A DNA stretch of 64,000 nucleotides from Bin5 sp034422415 (GCA_965202955.1 OZ241871.1:1302001-1366000); one strand, 5' to 3'; numbered from the stretch's first letter, positions 1 through 11,555 are shown. A program made the numbers and translations. The notes: generated from the sequence alone by a model not told the origin.

Positions 1-731
1 AAACCATCGGCAATTGAGGCCCAGACGCTCTCGCCCCCCTTTTCCTCGGCGGTCTGACTTTCGGCGCTTTGATCGGCCGCTTCCGGCTCTTCCAGCTTCA
101 GTCGCATGAAGGCAAGCAGCAGGAAGGAAATGAGAAAGGCCGCAGAAACCACGGCAAACGCCAACCCCACACCTGCCGTGTCCGCCCGCGCCCCCGCGGT
201 TACGCCCTCCAGCGCGGGGACCACGCTGTTCGTGCCACTGAAAGCGGCGATCAGCGCGCCGGCCAGCATTGGTCCGACAAATCCGCTCGATTCGGTCGTT
301 GTCTGCGTAATGACATTGGCGTGGCGAAGCTGTTTGTCCGTTACAATGCGCGGCAGAAGCGCTGACTGGGCCGGATAGTAGAAGGCGTCGGCAATCCCTT
401 TGGCCAGGGCGAAAAGATAGAGCAGCCACAGATTCAGCCACCCGGCCAGGACGAGCGCCGCCAGGATGGATCCAATGAAGATACGCGCTATATTGCTGAG
501 TTGGAGTATCAGGCGCGGGGAAGAGCGGTCGACAACTGACCCGCCGATGAGCATGAAGAGGACGGTCGGAACGCTGCCAACAGCAATGACCGTACCGACG
601 GCCAGAGCGTCTCCGGTAAGGAGCAGAACAAGCCAGGGGAATGCGATCAGGTCGAACTGATCACCGATGGCAGATAGGGTGCCCGCCCCCCAAAGCAGCC
701 GGAAGTTGCGGGCCCTGAGCAACGCCCACAT
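1..731 (-). CDS. MFS transporter, partial (C-terminal part outside window)
   Basis: About 243 N-terminal residues of a multi-drug-type major facilitator permease are visible; the rest runs off the left edge. The start ATG at 731 opens MWALLRARNFRLLWG, the usual short cytoplasmic lead into helix 1 of MFS exporters. Several hydrophobic helices follow, with a motif-A-like GGSVVDRSSPR loop between helices 2 and 3. The last visible stretch is a Glu/Ala-rich central cytoplasmic loop. A TetR repressor gene lies 99 bp upstream in the same orientation, so this is probably a regulated drug or metabolite exporter. The substrate cannot be told from the sequence. Confidence 0.85.
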   Translation of the reverse strand, partial: MWALLRARNFRLLWGAGTLSAIGDQFDLIAFPWLVLLLTGDALAVGTVIAVGSVPTVLFMLIGGSVVDRSSPRLILQLSNIARIFIGSILAALVLAGWLNLWLLYLFALAKGIADAFYYPAQSALLPRIVTDKQLRHANVITQTTTESSGFVGPMLAGALIAAFSGTNSVVPALEGVTAGARADTAGVGLAFAVVSAAFLISFLLLAFMRLKLEEPEAADQSAESQTAEEKGGESVWASIADG

Positions 732-830
732 CGAGCTGTCCCTGACCCGTTCAGCCTTATCTCTTTGCCCGTTTCCCAACCTGGTCTCCTCCGCTCCGCA
801 TTTGATGTTCCCGGTAGCCCGTTTGGAACT

Positions 831-1379
831 CTATCTTCCCAGACCGCGCACGAGCGTGCGGGAGGCGAGATGCGCGGCATCATTGCGCGCGACCGCCCCA
901 CTGTCCACGGCATACCACGCGCCCCAGATCAGCAGGTCGGTCGTCTGAACGATCCAGGCCGTGGGTATCTCCGGGGCGAACAGACCGCGCTCTTTGAGCT
1001 CTTGCACATACCTGTTCATCCGGTCAAGCTGCCTCTCATAGGCCTCTGCAATATCGGGAAAGGCCATCAGATCCGGATACGACACGAGGTAGGAATACCC
1101 GTCTCCATGCGGCGCCAACAGCTCGAATAACAGTTGCAGACTCTCTTCCGCTCCCACATCCGCCAGCAAGACAGAGTCCAGTGCTCTATCGATTTCGCGC
1201 TGAGTGTCCGCGGCGATTTCCCGCAATAGGTCCTGCCGTTTTGGGAAATAGCGTTGAAGCGTGGCGCGCCCGACGCCTATCTGTTCAGCAATTTCGCCCA
1301 GAGTCGCGCCGTGGTTCGTTGCCAGGACCTGGCTGGAGGCCCTGACCAGCTGTTGTTTTCTTGATGCAAGTTTGGACAT
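831..1379 (-). CDS. TetR/AcrR family transcriptional regulator
   Basis: A 182-residue repressor. The N-terminal DNA-binding domain (about residues 5-55) has the TetR helix-turn-helix pattern GEIAEQIGVGRATLQRYFPKR, and the rest is an all-helical ligand-binding domain. I chose the ATG at 1379 (MSKLASRKQQ) because it gives the usual spacing to the HTH; an in-frame ATG at 1409 would add ten residues that read through a palindrome. Neither start has a clear Shine-Dalgarno. The gene precedes the MFS permease on the same strand and probably represses it and itself through the palindrome just upstream. The inducer is unknown. Confidence 0.88.
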   Translation of the reverse strand: MSKLASRKQQLVRASSQVLATNHGATLGEIAEQIGVGRATLQRYFPKRQDLLREIAADTQREIDRALDSVLLADVGAEESLQLLFELLAPHGDGYSYLVSYPDLMAFPDIAEAYERQLDRMNRYVQELKERGLFAPEIPTAWIVQTTDLLIWGAWYAVDSGAVARNDAAHLASRTLVRGLGR

Positions 1380-1380
1380 A

Positions 1381-1400
1381 ATGGGGCAATTTTGCCTTAT
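1381..1400. promoter_or_regulatory. Palindromic candidate operator of the TetR gene
   Basis: An imperfect inverted repeat, ATGGGGCAAT/TTTGCCTTAT, with core GGCAA-TT-TTGCC, abuts the preferred TetR start. Its position and symmetry fit a TetR-family autoregulatory operator (inference). Confidence 0.45.
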
Positions 1401-1409
1401 TATGGTCAT

Positions 1410-1764
1410 TCTTTATGTAGGATAAATTCTAATTGTGTCGGGGCTGGAAAACACTGACAATCGAGCTACCAACGCTCGTACACTCTTGTAAACACTCACT
1501 GACACTCATAAAACGCTCGTACGAGTTGCCGCCTACTGCGGGCCGGCTGTTTGCCAGCACTGTCCAGGCAGCCGCCGTCCTCTGCCCCGCCAAGCAGATT
1601 TCACCAGGATCGTGTACAATAGCCTCACGGTCGGCGAAGAGCAGGAACTGGGTTGCTCTCGCTTCTCTCTCCTCTTCGCGCTCTCCTCGTCATGCCGGCC
1701 ACAGACAACTGGCCACAGACAACTGGCCACCGGCTACTGTAATTTGAAAGGCACACTTATTCGC
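1410..1764. other. Intergenic region with short direct repeats between TetR and hflX
   Basis: No gene was found in these 355 bp. The 11-mer AACGCTCGTAC occurs at 1471-1481 and 1512-1522, 41 bp apart, and the second copy runs into the palindrome CTCGTACGAG (1516-1525). TACAAT at 1615-1620 could be a -10 for hflX, but no good -35 accompanies it. The region must hold promoters for the two divergent genes. Confidence 0.5.
1697..1730. repeat. Tandem 14-bp repeat upstream of hflX
   Basis: GGCCACAGACAACT is repeated exactly twice (1697-1710 and 1711-1724), followed by a third partial copy GGCCAC (1725-1730). It lies in the hflX leader, 35 bp before the start codon. It belongs to a group of word-like tandem repeats found at several gene borders in this window. 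Confidence 0.8.
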
Positions 1765-3192
1765 ATGTCAGAAAACCAACACGCGAACCGTTCCGGCGGC
1801 CTCACGGCCGTCGATGATTTCACCGGCGCAGTGGAAGGCGCCGCGCCCGCGGTCGTGCGCGATGACCAGGGCCTGATCCTCACGGACAAGCCGGACGAGA
1901 CGGCTGTGCTGGTCGGCGTCAGCCTGGCGCGACAGCCTGGGATTCTCTCGATGGAGGACTCGCTCACCGAGCTGGCGCTGCTGGCCGAGACCGCAGGGCT
2001 GGCCGTGCAGGGCACGTTAACCCAGCGGCTGGCACATCCGCACCCGGCCACCTTCATCGGCGCGGGCAAACTGGGCGAGCTGGAGACGCTGGTGCTGGAG
2101 CTTGGCGCCAATGTCGTGATCTTCGATGAGGAGCTTTCCCCGCGCCAGCAGCGGGAGATCGAGCGCGTGCTGGGCCAGGAGATCAAGGTGATCGACCGCA
2201 CCGCGCTGATCCTGGACATCTTCGCCCGCCACGCCAAAACGCGCGAGGGCGCGGTGCAGGTGGAGCTGGCCCAGTATGAGTACCGCCTCCCCCGCTTGAC
2301 CCGCGCTTGGACGCACCTGGCGCGGCAGGCCGGTGGACGCGCCGGCGGCGCCAGCGGCGGCGTGGGTGTGCGCGGCCCGGGTGAAACGCAGCTGGAGGTC
2401 GACCGCCGCGAGATCGGCCGCCGCATCGCGCACCTGAAACGGGAGCTGGAGGAGGTGCGCCGCCACCGCGAACGCTACCGCCAGCGCCGCCAGAGCGCGT
2501 CGACGCCGGTCATCGTCGTGGTCGGCTATACGAATGCGGGCAAGAGCACGCTGCTCAACGCCGTCACCGATGCCGGTGTTCTGGCGCAGGACCAGCTCTT
2601 CGCCACGCTCGACCCGACCACCCGTCGCGTCGAGCTGCCCAGTGCGCGCACCGCCCTGTTCACCGACACGGTCGGCTTCATCCAGAAACTGCCGACCGCG
2701 CTGGTTGCCGCGTTCCGCGCGACACTGGAGGAGATCACCGAGGCGGACCTGCTCCTGCATGTCGTCGACATCTCGCATGCCAACGCCGATGAACAGGTGA
2801 CGGCGGTTGAGGAGATGCTGGAGGAGCTGGGCGCTGGCGATAAGCCGCTGGTGACCGCGCTCAATAAGATCGACCTGCTCGATGGCGGCGGCTGGACGGG
2901 CGAGGAATACCCGTCCCCCGTGCCGATCAGCGCGCGCACCGGCGCGGGCATCCCCGATCTGCTGGTCGCGGTGGACGAAAAGTTGCAGGAAACGATGACG
3001 TCGCTGCGTTTGCTGCTGCCGTACAGCAAGGGAGACCTGGTCTCGCTGATCCACGAGCATGGCCGCGTCGAGCGGGAGGAATACACCGAAAACGGGACGC
3101 TGATCGAGGGCAGGCTGCCCGCCCATCTGGTCAACCGCGTCCAGGGCTGGAGCGTGGCCCAGGTGGAGGGCGGGCAGGGAGAACCGGGATAG
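1765..3192 (+). CDS. hflX: Ribosome-associated GTPase HflX
   Basis: A 475-residue GTPase that, in characterised bacteria, splits stalled or stressed 70S ribosomes. The HflX-specific N-terminal domain (about 45-200) includes the HPHPATFIGAGKLGEL stretch and the glycine-rich GGVGVRGPGETQLE signature near 198-211. A coiled arginine-rich helix (215-245) leads to the G domain: P-loop GYTNAGKS (254-261), switch DPTTRR, G3 DTVGF and G4 NKID. The ATG at 1765 is preferred over the open frame that begins at 1612, because the extra residues cross the tandem repeat and resemble no HflX. The C-terminal domain is present, and the gene appears intact. Confidence 0.95.
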   Translation: MSENQHANRSGGLTAVDDFTGAVEGAAPAVVRDDQGLILTDKPDETAVLVGVSLARQPGILSMEDSLTELALLAETAGLAVQGTLTQRLAHPHPATFIGAGKLGELETLVLELGANVVIFDEELSPRQQREIERVLGQEIKVIDRTALILDIFARHAKTREGAVQVELAQYEYRLPRLTRAWTHLARQAGGRAGGASGGVGVRGPGETQLEVDRREIGRRIAHLKRELEEVRRHRERYRQRRQSASTPVIVVVGYTNAGKSTLLNAVTDAGVLAQDQLFATLDPTTRRVELPSARTALFTDTVGFIQKLPTALVAAFRATLEEITEADLLLHVVDISHANADEQVTAVEEMLEELGAGDKPLVTALNKIDLLDGGGWTGEEYPSPVPISARTGAGIPDLLVAVDEKLQETMTSLRLLLPYSKGDLVSLIHEHGRVEREEYTENGTLIEGRLPAHLVNRVQGWSVAQVEGGQGEPG

Positions 3193-3258
3193 TTGACGCG
3201 ACAGCGCGCAGATTGTATCAACAGTTCGATTCGCACAGGAGAGAGGGCCGCAGAAGAG

Positions 3259-4227
3259 ATGAGCAAGCCTACAGTTGTCGTAACCCGCCAGCTTCCGCCA
3301 ACCGCCATCAATCCGATCCTGGAGAAATGCAACGCCCGCTACTGGGACAGTGAAGAGCCGATCGAACGCGGCACGCTGCTGGAGTGGGTGCAGGGCGCAG
3401 ACGGCCTCTACTGTCTGCTGACGGACACGGTCGACGATGAGTTGCTGGACGCGGCCGGACCCGGGCTGCGGGTCGTCGCCACAATGTCGGTCGGCTACGA
3501 CCATGTGGACGTGGCCGCGCTGGGTAAACGGGGCATCATACTGGGGAATACGCCGGGTGTTTTGACCGAGACGACCGCGGAGCTGGCAGTGGCGCTGCTG
3601 CTCGCGACCGCGCGCCGCCTGCCCGAAGGCACGCATGCGGTCGAGGGCGGCACATGGCCCATTTGGCGGCCGATGTGGATGACCGGACGCGACATCCACG
3701 GCAGCACCGTAGGGATCGTCGGGCTGGGACGCATCGGGGCCGCATTCGCCCGCATGTTGGGCGGGTTCGGCTGCCGCATCCTCTACACCGGCCCCAGGGA
3801 GAAGCCGGAGGCGGCGTGTGCGGTGAACGCGACCTTTGCGCCGATGGACGCGCTGCTGCAGGAGAGCGATTTCGTGGCGGTCCACTGCCCCCTCAACGAG
3901 CAGACCCGCGCCCTCTTCAGCACCGATGCCTTCGGCAAGATGAAAACGACCGCCGTCCTTATCAACACCAGCCGCGGCGGGGTCGTCGACCAGGATGCCC
4001 TCTACCAGGCGCTGGTGCAGGGCGAGATCGCCGCAGCCGGGCTGGACGTCACCGACCCCGAGCCGCTGCCGGCGGACCACCCGCTGGTCTCGCTCGAAAA
4101 CTGTGTCATTCTGCCCCACATTGGCAGCGCCACCATCGCCACCCGCACAAAAATGGCGGTGATGACGACGGAGAACCTGCTCGCCGGTGTCGAGGGACGG
4201 CCGCTGCCGAACCAGGTCGAATTGTAG
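3259..4227 (+). CDS. D-2-hydroxyacid dehydrogenase (glyoxylate/hydroxypyruvate reductase type)
   Basis: A 322-residue NAD(P)-dependent oxidoreductase of the D-isomer 2-hydroxyacid dehydrogenase family, closest by eye to glyoxylate/hydroxypyruvate (D-glycerate) reductases. The Rossmann motif GIVGLGRIG is at about 152-160. The catalytic arginine lies in INTSRGGVVD, followed by the acidic residue region and the catalytic histidine in ILPHIGSAT. The start ATG at 3259 has an AGGAGAGAGG ribosome site; the open frame extends to a TTG at 3193, but that extension has no family resemblance. It would reduce glyoxylate or hydroxypyruvate in the cytosol. Exact substrate preference is an inference from the family. 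Confidence 0.88.
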   Translation: MSKPTVVVTRQLPPTAINPILEKCNARYWDSEEPIERGTLLEWVQGADGLYCLLTDTVDDELLDAAGPGLRVVATMSVGYDHVDVAALGKRGIILGNTPGVLTETTAELAVALLLATARRLPEGTHAVEGGTWPIWRPMWMTGRDIHGSTVGIVGLGRIGAAFARMLGGFGCRILYTGPREKPEAACAVNATFAPMDALLQESDFVAVHCPLNEQTRALFSTDAFGKMKTTAVLINTSRGGVVDQDALYQALVQGEIAAAGLDVTDPEPLPADHPLVSLENCVILPHIGSATIATRTKMAVMTTENLLAGVEGRPLPNQVEL

Positions 4228-4338
4228 CCGCGACCACCCTGCCGGACGCGCGCGTTTGTCGGAACGTCAGCAACGGTATAGAGTTACGGCAACGAGCAGC
4301 GGCGGTTTGGCAACCGAATCGAAAAGGAACTTCCGTCG

Positions 4339-5628
4339 ATGAGTAAGCAGACGCTAACGATTACCGATAACCGCACCGGCGAGTCGGCTGAGTTGCCGAT
4401 CGAACATGACACAATCCCGGCCATCGGCCTGCGCCAGTTCAAGGTGCAGGCCGATGACTTTGGCATGCTGGCCTACGACCCCGGCTATACGAATACCGCG
4501 TCCTGCAAGAGCCGCATCACCTTTGTCGACGGCGACAGGGGTATTCTGCGTTACCGGGGCTATCCGATCGAGCAGCTGGCGGAAGAGAGCACCTTTCTCG
4601 AGGTGGCATACCTGCTGCTCTTCGGCGAGCTGCCCACCGCCGGCGAGTTGAGCGACTGGACCGGTCGCATCATGGCCCATACCCATATCCACGAGAACCT
4701 GGTGGACATGATCAAGACTTTCCAGGCCGGCGCGCACCCGATGGGCGTTCTCATCAGCACGATCGCGGCGATGTCCACACTTTACCCGGAGGCCAAGCAG
4801 GTCCACGACGCCGATAACCGCCTGCACCAGATCTGGCGCATTCTCGGCCAGCTGCCGACCGCGCTTGCCTTCGCCGACCAGAACCGGCTCGCCCGCGCGC
4901 GCACCGAACCCCGCGCCGGGCTCGACTACAGCGCCAACTTTCTGCACATGATGGGTCTCACCCGACAAGCTGACGGCGAAGTCGATCCGGTGCTGGCGAG
5001 GGCGCTGGACGTGCTGTTCATACTGCACGCCGACCACGAGCAGAACTGCTCCACCTCGGCGCTGCGCAACATCGCCTCGAGCGAGGCCGATCCCTACTGC
5101 GCGGTCGCGGGCGCGGCCGCGGCGCTGTACGGTCCTCTGCACGGCGGGGCCAACGAGGCGGTCCTGCGCATGCTTGCCGAGGTCGGCGATACGAAGAATG
5201 TCCCGGCCTTCCTGGATCGGGTGAAGAACCGGGAAGTGCGCCTGATGGGGTTCGGCCACCGGGTCTACAAGAACTACGACCCGCGCGCGCAGATCATCAA
5301 GCGGGTCGCCTACGAGGTTTTCGAGGTGACCGGCAGCAACCCGCTGATCGATATCGCGGTCGAGCTGGAGCAAAACGCTCTTGAGGACGACTATTTCGTC
5401 TCCCGCAGACTCTACCCCAATGTCGATTTTTACAGTGGCATCATCTACCAGGCGATGGGTTTCCCGGTCGAAATGTTCCCGGCGCTGTTTGTGTTGGGGC
5501 GGACGCCGGGCTGGCTGGCGCAGTGGGTAGAACTGGTGACCGACCCGGAGCAGCGCATCGCCCGCCCCCGGCAGATCTATCTTGGCGAGGACCAGCGCGC
5601 CTACGTGCCGGTCAGCGAACGCGGCTGA
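4339..5628 (+). CDS. gltA: Citrate synthase
   Basis: A 429-residue enzyme condensing oxaloacetate with acetyl-CoA at the entry to the TCA cycle. Length and the N-terminal extension (about 1-60, with ITFVDGDRGILRYRGYPI) match the hexameric GltA type of bacterial citrate synthases. Active-site signatures are seen: GPLHGGANE with the substrate-binding histidine, MGFGHRVYKNYDPRA with the second histidine, and NVDFYSGIIY near the C-terminal aspartate region. It ends 18 bp before the convergent recG stop, so the two genes are tail to tail. I see no lesion. Confidence 0.96.
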   Translation: MSKQTLTITDNRTGESAELPIEHDTIPAIGLRQFKVQADDFGMLAYDPGYTNTASCKSRITFVDGDRGILRYRGYPIEQLAEESTFLEVAYLLLFGELPTAGELSDWTGRIMAHTHIHENLVDMIKTFQAGAHPMGVLISTIAAMSTLYPEAKQVHDADNRLHQIWRILGQLPTALAFADQNRLARARTEPRAGLDYSANFLHMMGLTRQADGEVDPVLARALDVLFILHADHEQNCSTSALRNIASSEADPYCAVAGAAAALYGPLHGGANEAVLRMLAEVGDTKNVPAFLDRVKNREVRLMGFGHRVYKNYDPRAQIIKRVAYEVFEVTGSNPLIDIAVELEQNALEDDYFVSRRLYPNVDFYSGIIYQAMGFPVEMFPALFVLGRTPGWLAQWVELVTDPEQRIARPRQIYLGEDQRAYVPVSERG

Positions 5629-5646
5629 GATACACGCGGGCCCCGT

Positions 5647-8076
<2,430 letters not shown>

Positions 8077-8175
8077 CGTTACAGTTCATAGTACGGTGTC
8101 TGTTCGCTGCATCGACCTCGCGATACATGTGTCGGTCAGGAGTGGCAAGCGCGGTATTCAGCCTTCAGACGGTGC

Positions 8176-9036
8176 TCAACCAAACCCTTCGTAGACGATG
8201 ACGCCCATGACATTCGGCCCGAGATGGGCCGCCAAGCTGGGCGGGTAACGCCACACATTTGCCGGAATGTTGGGCAAGCCTTCGCCCAGGCGCCCCAGCA
8301 ACTGATCCTGTGTCTGCTCGTAGCGGTGCTGCACCAGACCAATGCGTTCGTTCTGCGCGAACTCGGCTGTATAGTCGTACAATTTCTCGGCGACATCCTC
8401 GCGGGTCTGCACCTTCTCCAGTGGGATCAGCTGACCTTCTTCCATCGTAACCATCGCCTTAATCCCCAGCATCGTCCCCAGCACGCTCTGTGCCGCGCCG
8501 AGACGGGCGCTGCGCTCCAGGTAGTAGAGCGTTTCGGCGAAGAAAGTAACGTAGATGTGCGGGATGGCTCCGTTCACTACGCGGGCGACTTCATAGAGGT
8601 CCGCGCCTTGGTCGGCGGCCTCGGCAGCCAGTTCTACCAGCATGCCCAGCCCCATCGCGGTCGTCTGGCTGTCCATCACGCGGATGCGATAGCGCCCCAT
8701 GATCATGTCGGCGGCCTTGCGCGACTGGCTCCACATCGGGCTGAGCGTGCTGCTCATATGGATGGCTACGATCTCCTCGGCATCCTGCCCCAGCCGCTGG
8801 TAGACATCCATGATGCTGTTCAAGTCCGGCACCTCTACTCTAGGCAGTGTTCTGCGTCCGCCGGCCTCATTTTCGCGGATCAGCTGAAAGAGGCGATCGG
8901 CGCTGAAGTCGTCGGCATCCTCGTAGCGCTCACGACCGACGCGTAGAATCTGCGGAATCACTTCAATCGAATACTTTTCCAGAATATGCGCCGGAATGCC
9001 GGCGTCGCTATCGGTGACGATACGAACCTTGCTCAC
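8176..9036 (-). CDS. DegV family fatty-acid-binding protein
   Basis: A 286-residue DegV (FakB-like) protein. It opens with KVRIVTDSDAGIP, where the family has its TDS motif, then the N-terminal alpha/beta domain, an MSSTLSPMW stretch for the ligand-contacting segment, and the C-terminal domain containing ARLGAAQSVLGTMLGIKAMV. In Firmicutes such proteins present fatty acids to the kinase FakA; no FakA gene is visible here. The GTG at 9036 is preferred, with GGGG upstream; an in-frame TTG at 9060 would add eight residues and overlap the rpmB promoter. Divergent from rpmB. Confidence 0.9.
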   Translation of the reverse strand: MSKVRIVTDSDAGIPAHILEKYSIEVIPQILRVGRERYEDADDFSADRLFQLIRENEAGGRRTLPRVEVPDLNSIMDVYQRLGQDAEEIVAIHMSSTLSPMWSQSRKAADMIMGRYRIRVMDSQTTAMGLGMLVELAAEAADQGADLYEVARVVNGAIPHIYVTFFAETLYYLERSARLGAAQSVLGTMLGIKAMVTMEEGQLIPLEKVQTREDVAEKLYDYTAEFAQNERIGLVQHRYEQTQDQLLGRLGEGLPNIPANVWRYPPSLAAHLGPNVMGVIVYEGFG

Positions 9037-9053
9037 AGCAAATACCCCAACAA

Positions 9054-9082
9054 TTGACAACCGAACGGCCGTATGCTAATCT
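9054..9082 (+). promoter_or_regulatory. Sigma-70-type promoter of rpmB
   Basis: TTGACA (9054-9059), 17-bp spacer, TAATCT (9077-9082). It lies about 95 bp before the L28 start and points towards it. Confidence 0.7.
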
Positions 9083-9177
9083 CAGAAGGTTACGTGGTCA
9101 GAGATCAGTGGCTCATGGCAGACAGTGCTTCAACGGCCTTGAGCCACCAGCATACGACGAACCGGAGGGAACAGATC

Positions 9178-9357
9178 ATGGCGAAGTGCCAGAAGTGCGG
9201 CAAAGGGCCTCTGTTTGGAAACAACCGCCCCTGGTCCAGAAAAGCCACACGTCACAAATGGAAGATCAACATACAGAAAGTCAAAGTCCTTGAGAACGAC
9301 AGACTGGTTTCGCGGCGCCTGTGCACCTCCTGCATCCGCACGCTTGCCAAGGCCTGA
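9178..9357 (+). CDS. rpmB: 50S ribosomal protein bL28
   Basis: A 59-residue ribosomal protein starting MAKCQKCGKGPLFGNN. The start ATG at 9178 has a good GGAGGG site 8-10 bp upstream; the open frame extends further up, but that part is the leader. Two CXXC pairs (CQKC near the N-terminus and CTSC near the C-terminus) mark the zinc-binding form of bL28. The basic central segment RKATRHKWKINIQKVKV matches the family. Monocistronic by its own promoter and a possible terminator downstream. Confidence 0.96.
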   Translation: MAKCQKCGKGPLFGNNRPWSRKATRHKWKINIQKVKVLENDRLVSRRLCTSCIRTLAKA

Positions 9358-9388
9358 TCCTTCTTCCCGCACCGCCCCAGGACATCCG

Positions 9389-9425
9389 AAGCGCTGAGCT
9401 TTCCCGCCCGGCGCTTTTTCTTTTG
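9389..9425 (+). terminator. Possible weak terminator after rpmB
   Basis: AAGCGC (9389-9394) pairs with GCGCTT (9411-9416) across a 16-nt loop, followed by a T-rich run to 9425. The stem is short, so this is tentative. Confidence 0.4.
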
Positions 9426-9456
9426 TGAACCCCGCGGCCGCCCCAATACGCCTTGC

Positions 9457-10563
9457 TTATGCCGTCGCCGCGTTGCGCAACTGCCCGCAACCGGCGTCGA
9501 TCTCAATGCCGCGGCGGATGCGAACCGTCGTCGAGATACCGCCGGCGCGCAGGATTTCGGCGAACCGCTCCGTGTCTCTGTCGCTGGTCGGCTGGAAGGG
9601 GCTGTCTGGAATGGGATTGAGTGGGATGAGATTGACGTGGCACAGGATGCCGCGCAGCTTGTCGGCCAGGTCCTCGGCCAGAGCCGGGCTGTCGTTGACG
9701 CTCCGCATCAGCGCGTATTCAAAGGTCACGCGGCGATGGGTCTTGGCGATGTAGCGGCGTACCGACGCCAGCAGATCATCCACCGGATAGCGTCGACTGA
9801 GTGGCACCAGCTTGCTGCGCAGCGGGTTGTTTGGCGCGTGCAGGCTGACAGCCAGATTCACCTGGATGCCTTCGTCGGCCATGCGGTCGATCATCGGAAT
9901 CAGGCCCACTGTGCTGAGCGTGATGTGGCGCGCGCCCAGCCCGAAACCGTCGGCAGCCGTCAGGCTGCGAATCGCCTGCCACACACTATCGTAGTTGTGC
10001 AGCGGCTCGCCCATCCCCATGAGCACGATATTCGTCACCGTTGTCGGCCGCTTGACGCGCATCTTCGGCTTTTCGCCCGCATCATGCAGGTAACGGGCGA
10101 AAAACAGCGCCTGGGCCACGATCTCGCCGCCGGTCAGGTTTCGGCGCAGGCCGCCCTGTGCAGTGGCGCAGAATGTGCAGCCCATCGCGCAACCGGCCTG
10201 GCTGCTGATGCAGAGCGTGCGGCGCCTGTTGTAGAGCATCAGGACCGCTTCAACCGTCTCCCCGTCCGGCAGCTGAAACAGCACCTTCTGGGTATCCCCG
10301 GCCTTTGAGACGCGGCGGGCAATTGGCTCGAGCGGCATGAGCGTTGCCTGCGCGGCCAGTTCGGCGCGCATCGTCCGGGGCAGATTCGTCATTTCCTCAA
10401 AGGAGCGCGCGTATTTGCGGTAGATCCACTCGTGGATCTGGCGGGCGCGGTAAGCGGGAGCGCCGGCGGCCTGTACGGTTTCGGTCAGCTCTTTGAGGGA
10501 GCAATCCAATAGCGATCCGCCAACTGGGGAACCGCGGGTCGACGACAGTTGAATGGTCTTCAT
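9457..10563 (-). CDS. rlmN: Dual-specificity rRNA/tRNA (adenine-C2)-methyltransferase RlmN
   Basis: A 368-residue radical-SAM enzyme methylating A2503 of 23S rRNA and A37 of some tRNAs. The SAM cluster motif is CAMGCTFC (CX3CX2C), preceded by SSQAGC. GMGEPLHNYD and ITLSTVGL are family signatures, and the C-terminal DAGCGQL holds the methyl-carrying cysteine. An N-terminal helical accessory domain contains the usual GAPAYRARQIHEWIYRK. The ATG at 10563 is the natural start. It lies about 100 bp downstream of the HAD phosphatase gene in the same direction. Confidence 0.96.
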   Translation of the reverse strand: MKTIQLSSTRGSPVGGSLLDCSLKELTETVQAAGAPAYRARQIHEWIYRKYARSFEEMTNLPRTMRAELAAQATLMPLEPIARRVSKAGDTQKVLFQLPDGETVEAVLMLYNRRRTLCISSQAGCAMGCTFCATAQGGLRRNLTGGEIVAQALFFARYLHDAGEKPKMRVKRPTTVTNIVLMGMGEPLHNYDSVWQAIRSLTAADGFGLGARHITLSTVGLIPMIDRMADEGIQVNLAVSLHAPNNPLRSKLVPLSRRYPVDDLLASVRRYIAKTHRRVTFEYALMRSVNDSPALAEDLADKLRGILCHVNLIPLNPIPDSPFQPTSDRDTERFAEILRAGGISTTVRIRRGIEIDAGCGQLRNAATA

Positions 10564-10664
10564 CCTGGCAATTGTAGCGCAGATATTCCGTGGTGGTCAA
10601 GGATTAGGGGCTGTCCTGCCGTTCCGCATTGGGCGCCCGATGCAGCGGCGGGGCGCGGCCACAT

Positions 10665-11477
10665 TCAGCGATCGGCTTGTCGGAAAGCGTCCAGGAGTTC
10701 AGGCAGACCGGGCAGAATCAGGTCGGGCGGGGCCGCGGCCGCGCGGAACTCATGCTCCGGCGTGATTCCGGTCAATACCGCGGCCGTGGGCATACCCAGT
10801 TCGACAGCACCGGCGATATCGGTCTCGTAGCGGTCCCCAACCATCAGCGTCGCGGCCGCGGTTGTGCCCAGTTTGCGCATGGCCTGTTCGAACATTCCGG
10901 CGTTGGGTTTGCCGACGACGGTCGGCCTGACGCCTGTGGCTGCCTCCAGCAGGGCCAGCAGCGCGCCGGTTCCGGGGATCTGGCCGCGTTCGCTGGGAAA
11001 GGAGGTATCGCTATTGGTGCCGACAAAGCGGGCGCCGGCGCGCACAGCCAGCGTCGCATCCGCCAGGCGTTCGTACCGCACGCTGAAGTCGATGCCGCAG
11101 ACGATCACATCGGCTGTCTGCGCATCCTCGACCAGTGTGATGCCCTCCCGCTCGAGCGCCCAGCGCAGACCGTCCTGGCCGATCATAAAGGCGCGCACGC
11201 CGTCCGGGTACTGCGCGGCCAGCCAGCTGGCGGTCGCCAGCGCGCTGCTGAGAATGTGCGGTTCGTCGGCGCGAATCTCCATGCGCGCTATCTTCTCCAC
11301 GAACTGGGCCGGCGTGCGCGAAGAGTTGTTGGTCACGAACAGCCAGTCCCTCTCTGTGGACTCGAGATAGTCCAGCAGTTGCTGCACGCCGGGCAGCGGC
11401 TGGTCCCCGATATAGACGACGCCGTCCATGTCCAACAGAACGGCACGCACCTCGCTCAGATTTGCACTTTGCGCCAT
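10665..11477 (-). CDS. HAD-IIA family sugar/phosphoglycolate-type phosphatase
   Basis: A 270-residue hydrolase of the HAD superfamily, subfamily IIA (NagD / phosphoglycolate-4-nitrophenyl phosphatase group). Motif I is LLDMDGVVYIGD, motif II VTNNSSRTP, motif III with lysine VVGKPNAGMF, and motif IV MVGDRYETDI. The C2-type cap lies between motifs II and III. Substrates of this group vary (ribonucleotide and sugar monophosphates, 2-phosphoglycolate), and the sequence does not decide. It follows recJ with a 78-bp gap, so recJ, this gene and rlmN may share a transcript. Confidence 0.9.
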   Translation of the reverse strand: MAQSANLSEVRAVLLDMDGVVYIGDQPLPGVQQLLDYLESTERDWLFVTNNSSRTPAQFVEKIARMEIRADEPHILSSALATASWLAAQYPDGVRAFMIGQDGLRWALEREGITLVEDAQTADVIVCGIDFSVRYERLADATLAVRAGARFVGTNSDTSFPSERGQIPGTGALLALLEAATGVRPTVVGKPNAGMFEQAMRKLGTTAAATLMVGDRYETDIAGAVELGMPTAAVLTGITPEHEFRAAAAPPDLILPGLPELLDAFRQADR

Positions 11478-11555
11478 GGGTGGACTCTTGCGATCCTTTC
11501 GATTGTGCGTCAGAAATCTGCCCCGACGCGCTGTGTGGGCCGGCAGCCGCGGTGC

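Noticed and set aside
1697..1730. CRISPR array
   Set aside because: The 14-bp units are adjacent without unique spacers, and no cas gene is seen anywhere in the window.
2017..4119. 700-codon open frame on the minus strand
   Set aside because: Antisense to both hflX and the hydroxyacid dehydrogenase, and spans two unrelated genes.
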